NCBI GenBank assembly: GCA_965223235.1
Contig: CBDCVV010000017.1
Location: 62,001 to 126,000 of the forward strand
Origin: UBA2589 sp965223235
Lineage (GTDB): Bacteria; Gemmatimonadota; Gemmatimonadetes; Longimicrobiales; Gaopeijiaceae
DNA length: 64,000 bases
Direction of reading: 5' to 3'
Part shown: piece by piece, positions 58,684 to 64,000 of the stretch
How positions within the stretch are numbered: the stretch's first letter is position 1
Layout: each line of letters opens with the position of its first letter
Notes under the pieces: generated by a model
Seen by the model: only the letters and a program-made list of their open reading frames with translations
Database searches by the model: none
Told to the model about the DNA's origin: nothing
Translations under genes and position numbers: made by a program

Positions 58684-58699
58684 CAGCACGCTTTTTGCA
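58684..58699 (+). promoter_or_regulatory. Sigma-54-type promoter ahead of the degenerate receiver/GGDEF gene
   Basis: CAGCACG, four bases CTTT, TTGCA: agrees with TGGCACG-N4-TTGCA at 10 of 12 defined positions with exact spacing. The invariant first G of the -24 pair is A, which would weaken it. Start of transcription expected near 58710, 37 bp before the TTG at 58747. Confidence 0.5.
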
Positions 58700-58746
58700 C
58701 GATCCTGGGTCAACCTGGCTCTCCCCGTGAACGCTGAAGCTCGCTC

Positions 58747-59682
58747 TTGAATGCTAACGAGACCCTGACGCCACTCGTCCTCTTGGTCGATGGCAAGGAG
58801 TCGAGTGCTACCTCCGTCGAAGAGATCCTGAAACCGCGGGGGCACGTAGTGCTGCGCGCTCACACGGGTAAGCAAGCCCTCGGCCTCGTCCAGAAGGTGA
58901 GTCCTGATGCGGTCCTTATCGAGGCTCAGCTCTCTGATGCAGACGGCATCGATTTGCTGCGGGAACTCAACCGCGTTGGCACCATTTACCCCACGACCCC
59001 AAAGTTCATACTCTCCGGCACCGAACTCGGGAAGGCGGAGCGAATTGAGGCGATGAGCGCGGGGGCATGGGACGTTCTCATTCGACCCATAGATCAGGAC
59101 GAATTGATTCTGCGCCTCGACACGTTCGTCCGCGCGAAGCAGGCGGCGGATCGTGTACGTGAGGAGGGACTAACGGATCCCAACACTGGGTTCTACAACA
59201 TCCGAGGGATTCTCCGCCGCACTAAAGAGATCCGAGCCGATGCTTTTCGTTACGAACGTCCGCTGACTTGCATGGCGTTCGGGCCCCACCCGTTAGATGC
59301 ACCGACGCTACCAGATGAGGAGGCTGCTGAGCTCGCGGAGATCATGAGCCAGCCGGTCGCTGAGGCCCTTCGTACTGTGACGCGGATATCGGACACTGTG
59401 GGTCGCCTGGGGCCAGGCGAGTTCGTGGTACTGGCGCCCGGCACAGACGAAGCGGGCGCGCTGCGCTTGGCCGACCGCGTGCTCAAGGCCCTCGAAGCTG
59501 ACTCCGCACGCCAGGCGTTCGGGATCACTCCCGAAGCACTCGCTCAGCTCAGAGCAGGGTTCGTCTCGGTAAACGCGAAGGATGAAACCGCAGCGGAAGA
59601 CCTTCTTCTGCAAGCCACGATAGCGCTTCGAAAGGCTCAATCCGACTCCGGCGGCTTTCGGGTGCGAGCCTACGACGCTTAG
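58747..59682 (+). CDS. Receiver plus GGDEF protein, degenerate in both domains
   Basis: 311 residues; start is TTG 58747. Receiver fold about 8-128: LVLLVDGKESSATSVEEIL, PDAVLIEAQLSDADGIDLLREL, FILSGTELGKAERIEAMSAGAWDVLIRPIDQDEL. The phosphoacceptor position is Glu59 instead of Asp, only one acidic residue (Asp15) of the usual pair is present, and the conserved Lys is Arg113. The GGDEF-like domain about 140-310 keeps LTDPNTGFYNIRG, but the active-site motif is GPGEF (222-226), so cyclase activity is unlikely. It may act as a constitutive binding protein or a c-di-GMP/protein sensor. Convergent with wzc and divergent from the Wza-like gene. Confidence 0.87.
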   Translation: MNANETLTPLVLLVDGKESSATSVEEILKPRGHVVLRAHTGKQALGLVQKVSPDAVLIEAQLSDADGIDLLRELNRVGTIYPTTPKFILSGTELGKAERIEAMSAGAWDVLIRPIDQDELILRLDTFVRAKQAADRVREEGLTDPNTGFYNIRGILRRTKEIRADAFRYERPLTCMAFGPHPLDAPTLPDEEAAELAEIMSQPVAEALRTVTRISDTVGRLGPGEFVVLAPGTDEAGALRLADRVLKALEADSARQAFGITPEALAQLRAGFVSVNAKDETAAEDLLLQATIALRKAQSDSGGFRVRAYDA

Positions 59683-59755
59683 CCACCGCCGAATTTCCAC
59701 CCCGGCCGACCGCGAATCACCACCTGGCATTGAAACCAATGCAGGCCTACGGGGC

Positions 59756-62248
59756 TCAGGAGGTCTCCTCTGCTGGTGAGTCCCCGAGGAGAGGCGTCGA
59801 AACCACGTCGTCGCCTTCCGGCACGGGTTCGTAGCTCGGGAGATACGAGGCGTAGTACGAGTGATAGCTGTCCGAGGCTGACACGTCATTAAGAATGGCC
59901 CCGAGGATTCTGACCGGGAGCCGGCTCAGCTGGTCCAACTTCGCCTGCGCGAGCGCCTTCTCGGTCGACCCCGTCCGAATAACCACGGCCAGGTTCCCCG
60001 TCAGGGAACCGAGGATGAGCGGATCACCCCCAGAAGCAAGTGGCGGACAATCCACAATTATTACGTCGTAGGTGCGTTTCAGCGTCCCGATGAAGTAGGC
60101 CATCCTGGGCGACGCAAGGAGCTCCGGCGTGGAAACGCCGCGTGATCCAGAACCGATGAAGTCGAGGTTCGGATGATCGGTCGCCTGGATAATATCGGCG
60201 CCGTTCCGCTCCCTCAGATAGTCAATGAGCCCTGGTGAGCGATCACAGCCGAGAAGTCTGTGTGCATCGCCACGACGAGTGTCTCCATCGATTAGGAGCG
60301 TCCGCCTTCCCACCTCGGAAAAAGCCACCGCTAGGTTCGAAGAACAAAGCGACTTCCCCTCGCCCTCCGAGGGACTCGTAATAGCGAGGGTGATCGGCCC
60401 AGCCGATCCGTAGGCAAAACCCACATGGATCCGCAGTTCGCGAAACGCCTCTAAAGCTTGGGCGGCATTGATCACGCCACGTTGGCCTCGCGCCGCCTCG
60501 ATGCGGGGGATGCTCCCGAGGATGTCCAGACCGATATCTCTGCTCACGTCGGCCGCGTATCGGTACCGCGCGTCGAGTCGGTCCATAAGGATCGCCCCAC
60601 CCACCGCCAGCCCGAGACACCCGAAGAAGACCGCAGCAGCTAAGGGGAGACGGTTGTCTTGAGACGGGCGCTGAGGCTCAGTCGCCAAATCGAGTGGCCG
60701 CACATCGGGAATCGAGCTACGCGCAGCGAGCTGCGCCGCCTCGACTCGTCCTCTTAGATCGTTGTAGAGATTCGTCGTAGAGAGAACACGTCGCTCCAGA
60801 CGACCTTCCTCAATGGTGCGCGGCGGAATCTCCCTTAGCTCGGCAGCGGCCTCGCTCACGTAGCTATTCATCTCGGCTTCTCGGTTGGAAAGCGCGCCGA
60901 GGAGTCCGTTCACAACATTCGGGATGTGCTCTCCCTCGATCGAGGCGATCTGCGCCATCTTGTCCTGGATCGGGCCATAGTCATCGGTATAGCGGTTCTG
61001 GAGCGCCCGCAGGTCCGACCGTGCGTCCACCAGCTCCCCGAGAATCTGGCGGAGCTCCGTAGACTCGGCCGCCGTGGGTATCATCTCGAGTGCTTCAATT
61101 CGGACCTCGCCGCTCCCAAAACGCGACGCCACGGCTTCCAACCGTAAACGATCCCGACGCACCCCTTCCACCTGAACCCTCATGTCGAAGTAATTACCGA
61201 ACACCGGATCGCGGGTGATGTCGAGTCCTGGAGCAATCGGCATCGTCTGGTCCGTCGGCTGACTGATCGTCGCAATCCGGAACGACTCGAGATCGTTCTC
61301 GGCCTGAACCAATGAGTCACTCACGATCTGAAGCTGCTCTCGGAGTATCGTCAGCGTCTCACGTAGTCGAATCGTCTTGAGGTCGTGGGCAACCTCGATA
61401 TGCCGAGCCATCACAGCGTTCACGATCGCCGCAACACGAGCGGGGTCTGGACCGGTCATCGTGACGGTAAGGAAGGTCCCGGCCAAGTCCATGGAGGTGC
61501 CCAACTGAGAATCGATCCTAATCGCTGCGTCTCTCGGCGTGAGCACTGAGAAGGGCACCACCGTTCCAGCTTCGAATGTGCCTCTCGACGGGTTCCAAAC
61601 GAACCCCACGTTCTCCCCGATCGGCACCCCAAAGCTTCCCTGCTGCACCAGCTGGCCCTCGGAAGTGGTGAGCACGTAGTCGTCGCCAGACTCCCCAACG
61701 GCCAGCTCGAAATCGCCAGATCGGTATCCGGCCGAATCGACTTCAAACAGTTCAAACGCAGGATCGAACTCCGCCGGCGCCTCGATGAAGAGGCGCTCGC
61801 GCATGGCGACGCTATCCAACACCTGATACGAACGGATCAACTCGATCCACTGGTTGGACTCGAGAAGGCTGCTAGCTCGGATGGGACTGACATCCCCAGT
61901 GGTGCTCCGACGGGTGTCTTGTTCGACAATCAGGGTGCCTTCGGCCCTATAGAGTACGGTAGTCTTCGTCCAGACCAGATATGCACCCCCAAGCCCGACG
62001 AGACTGGCCGCGACCAAGAGCCACTTGTACCGGAGCAATGCGGTGAAGTAGCGGCGGATGTCGACACCCGGCTCGTCGCCCTCCATCGGGGGGTAGTACG
62101 CCTCGTAGGGCCGTTCGGCGTAGCCGCCCGAATTGGGGTACTCCAGCTCGGAAGTACCACGCCGCGCCGGCGACTCCGACGGCTGTTCGGCCGCTTGCAC
62201 CTCCCCACCGCTCACGGCAGGAGGATTGATCAATTTGTCTTCCGGCAT
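59756..62248 (-). CDS. Wzc-like polysaccharide co-polymerase and tyrosine autokinase
   Basis: 830 residues. Tyr/Pro-rich N-terminal cytoplasmic part (36-57), TM1 about 74-93 (YKWLLVAASLVGLGGAYLVW), Wzz domain, periplasmic coiled coils about 290-520 (LRETLTILREQLQIVSDSLVQAENDLESF), TM2 near 550 (LPLAAAVFFGCLGLAVGGAIL). BY-kinase domain: Walker A SPSEGEGKSLCSSNLA, Walker A' TLLIDGDTRRGDAH, Walker B DVIIVDCPP. A C-terminal tyrosine cluster at Tyr795, 798, 799, 802 and 806 is the expected autophosphorylation site. Controls chain length and export of exopolysaccharide with the Wza-like protein. A sigma-54-type promoter lies 41-56 bp upstream. Glycosyltransferase genes are not in this window. Confidence 0.95.
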   Translation of the reverse strand: MPEDKLINPPAVSGGEVQAAEQPSESPARRGTSELEYPNSGGYAERPYEAYYPPMEGDEPGVDIRRYFTALLRYKWLLVAASLVGLGGAYLVWTKTTVLYRAEGTLIVEQDTRRSTTGDVSPIRASSLLESNQWIELIRSYQVLDSVAMRERLFIEAPAEFDPAFELFEVDSAGYRSGDFELAVGESGDDYVLTTSEGQLVQQGSFGVPIGENVGFVWNPSRGTFEAGTVVPFSVLTPRDAAIRIDSQLGTSMDLAGTFLTVTMTGPDPARVAAIVNAVMARHIEVAHDLKTIRLRETLTILREQLQIVSDSLVQAENDLESFRIATISQPTDQTMPIAPGLDITRDPVFGNYFDMRVQVEGVRRDRLRLEAVASRFGSGEVRIEALEMIPTAAESTELRQILGELVDARSDLRALQNRYTDDYGPIQDKMAQIASIEGEHIPNVVNGLLGALSNREAEMNSYVSEAAAELREIPPRTIEEGRLERRVLSTTNLYNDLRGRVEAAQLAARSSIPDVRPLDLATEPQRPSQDNRLPLAAAVFFGCLGLAVGGAILMDRLDARYRYAADVSRDIGLDILGSIPRIEAARGQRGVINAAQALEAFRELRIHVGFAYGSAGPITLAITSPSEGEGKSLCSSNLAVAFSEVGRRTLLIDGDTRRGDAHRLLGCDRSPGLIDYLRERNGADIIQATDHPNLDFIGSGSRGVSTPELLASPRMAYFIGTLKRTYDVIIVDCPPLASGGDPLILGSLTGNLAVVIRTGSTEKALAQAKLDQLSRLPVRILGAILNDVSASDSYHSYYASYLPSYEPVPEGDDVVSTPLLGDSPAEETS

Positions 62249-62288
62249 CTGCCTACAAGGTTGCGCGTGTCCAACACCACGTCAGGTC

Positions 62289-62304
62289 AGCAAACTTCGC
62301 ACCA
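62289..62304 (-). promoter_or_regulatory. Sigma-54-type promoter of the wzc-like gene
   Basis: On the minus strand TGGTGCG (62304-62298), AAGT, TTGCT (62293-62289): matches TGGCACG-N4-TTGCW with both invariant pairs (GG at -24, GC at -12) and exact spacing. Expected start near 62279, giving a leader of about 31 nt to the ATG at 62248. The divergent neighbour encodes a sigma-54 activator, which strengthens the call. Confidence 0.7.
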
Positions 62305-62354
62305 AACCTCAAGGTACGCACTGCCGGGCCCCAACGGAATGATCACGTCCAAAT

Positions 62355-62374
62355 GTGTTGCACAGAGGTAACAC
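62355..62374. promoter_or_regulatory. Inverted repeat, candidate activator site upstream of wzc
   Basis: GTGTT (62355-62359) and AACAC (62370-62374) around a 10-bp spacer, centred about 85 bp before the expected wzc transcription start. Short arms; suggestive only because of position. Confidence 0.25.
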
Positions 62375-62544
62375 TGCAGAGCCCCACCGTTGCTCAGTTG
62401 AAACAATAGGGTTGTTGTGTTGGGCCTACACCTGCACATTCCGAATGTAGCGCAGGCGAGACTGACCAAGTCAATCGCCTTGTCTTACCTAGAGATCAAG
62501 CGGATGCCGCACGCACGCCACAGCACTCCTTCGGCCAGGGATCG

Positions 62545-64000
62545 GTGAGCAAGCCAGTGTCACGGCTGGTGCCGGAAACCAGGCAGGCTGTCTCCGTCCT
62601 CGTGGTCGACGAGGAGCGGTCCCTACTCGAGAGTTGTGGGTCGCTCCTACGCAATCACGGTTATGAGGTTACAGTCGCCTCCCGTGGAGACGACGCACAA
62701 CGTCTCCTCCGTAGCAAGTCATTCGACATTCTGGTCGTGAACCAGCATCTCCCTCGCGTTTCGGGACTGGATGTTCTGCAAAGTGGACTAGAATCACGAC
62801 CGGAGATGATCGCCATCGTGATGACGGCGAATCCATCGGTCGAGTCGAGCGTAAGCGTGTTGAAGGCGGGTGCCTGGGATTATCTACCCAAGCCGTTCTC
62901 CGCTACTCACTTCGAGGTGCTCGTTGGACGAGCAGCGCACGCGGTCCTTGGCTCGCGCGTGTCGAGCGCCTCGCAACCCCAATCCTTCGGGGACTTCTCC
63001 GCAGCACCTGGAGTCCCGCTCTACGGCGCTAGCGACGCGTTGCGAACCGTCATTTCGTTGGCCGAGAGGGTCGCCCGGACCGACGCCTCGGTCTTCATTA
63101 CGGGAGAGAGTGGGACCGGTAAGGAGGTCGTTGCGCAATTCATTCACCACAACAGTCGCAGGTCCGACAAACCGTTGGTCCCGGTGAATTGCGCCGCTAT
63201 ACCGGAGAGCCTTCTCGAGTCCGAAATGTTCGGGTACGTCGAGGGAGCGTTCACGGGCGCATCACGTTCGAAAGAGGGACTACTCGAGGCAGCGAACGGA
63301 GGCACGCTGTTTCTCGATGAAATAACGGAGATGCCCCTCACAACCCAAGCAAAGTTGCTACGCGTAGTCCAGGACGGTGTGCTTCGTCGAGTCGGCTCGA
63401 CTACGACGGATGCCGTCGTCGATGTCCGTTTCATCGCCGCGACCAACCGAAACCCTCTTGAAGCGATTCAGGACGCCAAGCTTCGGAAAGATCTTCACTA
63501 CCGGTTACGCGTTGTCCCCATCGAGATCCCGCCATTGCGAGAGCGGCCCATGGACGTCCCAGTACTCGCCCGCGAGTTCCTCGCTGAGTTTTGGAGCAAA
63601 CACCGCGACCCCGCATCGGAACTTCCGTCCTTCTCCGAGGAGTGTCTCGCTGCCATGAAGCGCGCATCATGGCCCGGGAACGTCCGCGAGTTGCGCAATG
63701 TAGTCGAGCACGCGGTCGTGTTCGCGGAGCCTGGCCAGAGCATTGATCCGGAGGCTCTTCAGTTCCTGGACGAAGTGCCCGCGTCTAGCGCACCCTCAGG
63801 CAGTGGCGTCCGCGACGAGGTAATGTCGCTCGACTATCATTCCGCCAGGGATCTCGTGCTGTCTTCGTTCGAGGTCGAATACCTTGCTCGGTTGATCAAG
63901 TCAGCGGAAGGGAACGTTTCAGATGCCGCCAGAATGGCAGGAGTAGATCGCACGACCCTGTACCGACTCATGGAGAAGCATGGGATCCGTAAGAAGACCC
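62545..64000 (+). CDS. NtrC-family sigma-54-dependent activator with atypical receiver (3' end outside window)
   Basis: 485 codons visible from GTG 62545. Receiver domain 16-130: acidic pair Asp22-Glu23, Thr94 and Lys116 (LPKPF) are kept, but the phosphoacceptor position is Asn66 (DILVVNQHLP). AAA+ domain about 155-390: Walker A GESGTGKE (187-194), sigma-54 contact loop GAFTGA (234-239), Walker B GGTLFLDE, and the arginine-finger region LRKDLHYRL. C-terminal Fis-type helix-turn-helix: SAEGNVSDAARMAGVDRTTLYRLMEKHGI. Probably only a few residues are lost at the edge. It should activate sigma-54 promoters such as those at 62289-62304 and 58684-58699. With Asn66 it may not depend on phosphorylation, so a different signal may control it. 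Confidence 0.94.
   Translation, partial: MSKPVSRLVPETRQAVSVLVVDEERSLLESCGSLLRNHGYEVTVASRGDDAQRLLRSKSFDILVVNQHLPRVSGLDVLQSGLESRPEMIAIVMTANPSVESSVSVLKAGAWDYLPKPFSATHFEVLVGRAAHAVLGSRVSSASQPQSFGDFSAAPGVPLYGASDALRTVISLAERVARTDASVFITGESGTGKEVVAQFIHHNSRRSDKPLVPVNCAAIPESLLESEMFGYVEGAFTGASRSKEGLLEAANGGTLFLDEITEMPLTTQAKLLRVVQDGVLRRVGSTTTDAVVDVRFIAATNRNPLEAIQDAKLRKDLHYRLRVVPIEIPPLRERPMDVPVLAREFLAEFWSKHRDPASELPSFSEECLAAMKRASWPGNVRELRNVVEHAVVFAEPGQSIDPEALQFLDEVPASSAPSGSGVRDEVMSLDYHSARDLVLSSFEVEYLARLIKSAEGNVSDAARMAGVDRTTLYRLMEKHGIRKKT

Overview
Organism and setting. This is a gene-dense bacterial chromosome segment of roughly 60% G+C, with 56 protein genes or remnants and no intergenic gap above 300 bp (the largest, 62249-62544, is 296 bp). 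I saw no tRNA, rRNA, CRISPR array, insertion sequence or prophage. Several traits point to the Gemmatimonadota or a close relative in the FCB group: many secreted peptidases and amidohydrolases, six-bladed beta-propeller lipoproteins, a Ser/Thr kinase with C-terminal membrane helices, a SARP-type winged-helix protein tethered by a membrane helix, a 286-residue sigma-70, and a YtrA-type GntR/ABC cluster. The phylum assignment is inference from gene content, not from a marker gene tree.

Layout. 1-10619 (minus strand) is catabolic: penicillin acylase (cut by the window edge), Tat-exported amidohydrolase, Na+/solute symporter with a 48-residue partner, class III aminotransferase, CoA-acylating methylmalonate-semialdehyde dehydrogenase, M28 peptidase and EVE protein. 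10741-12673 is a three-gene unit: secreted protein, ECF sigma and a membrane anti-sigma with a YCII-like outer domain. 12694-16919 holds a MATE exporter, an M24 peptidase and a membrane Ser/Thr kinase. 17037-24066 is one tightly overlapped plus-strand operon behind a 28-bp dyad: membrane protein, beta-propeller/pilin-like protein (frameshifted), YtrA-type GntR, ABC ATPase, ABC permease, two related membrane-anchored proteins and a propeller lipoprotein.

24067-32013 carries a VOC gene remnant, PEP carboxykinase, a DUF4126 protein, sigma-70, an outer-membrane protein, a tail-less SSB and a BioF2/CelD-type acyltransferase. 32010-45791 (minus strand) carries DNA polymerase I, cold shock protein, Slt-type transglycosylase, an orphan ExbB/TolQ protein, a five-gene peptide ABC importer, a LipM-like octanoyltransferase and a UPF0173 hydrolase. 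45924-52898 has the tethered SARP-like regulator, the DUF5989/SxtJ/carbamoyltransferase trio and gcvP-gcvH. 53132-57677 has acyl-CoA dehydrogenase, tatA, a TrmJ-like methyltransferase, a GAF-GAF-GGDEF cyclase and a HisN-like phosphatase.

57689-64000 is an exopolysaccharide control locus: a Wza-like export protein, a receiver/GGDEF protein degenerate in both domains, a Wzc-like tyrosine autokinase, and an NtrC-family sigma-54 activator that runs off the window. The activator's receiver has Asn at the phosphoacceptor position. Sigma-54-type promoters sit upstream of wzc and of the degenerate regulator.

Most interesting points: the sigma-54 EPS circuit with two receivers lacking the acceptor Asp; the anti-sigma/YCII fusion; the YtrA/ABC operon with its dyad and paralogous accessory proteins; and the 48-codon gene between aminotransferase and symporter.
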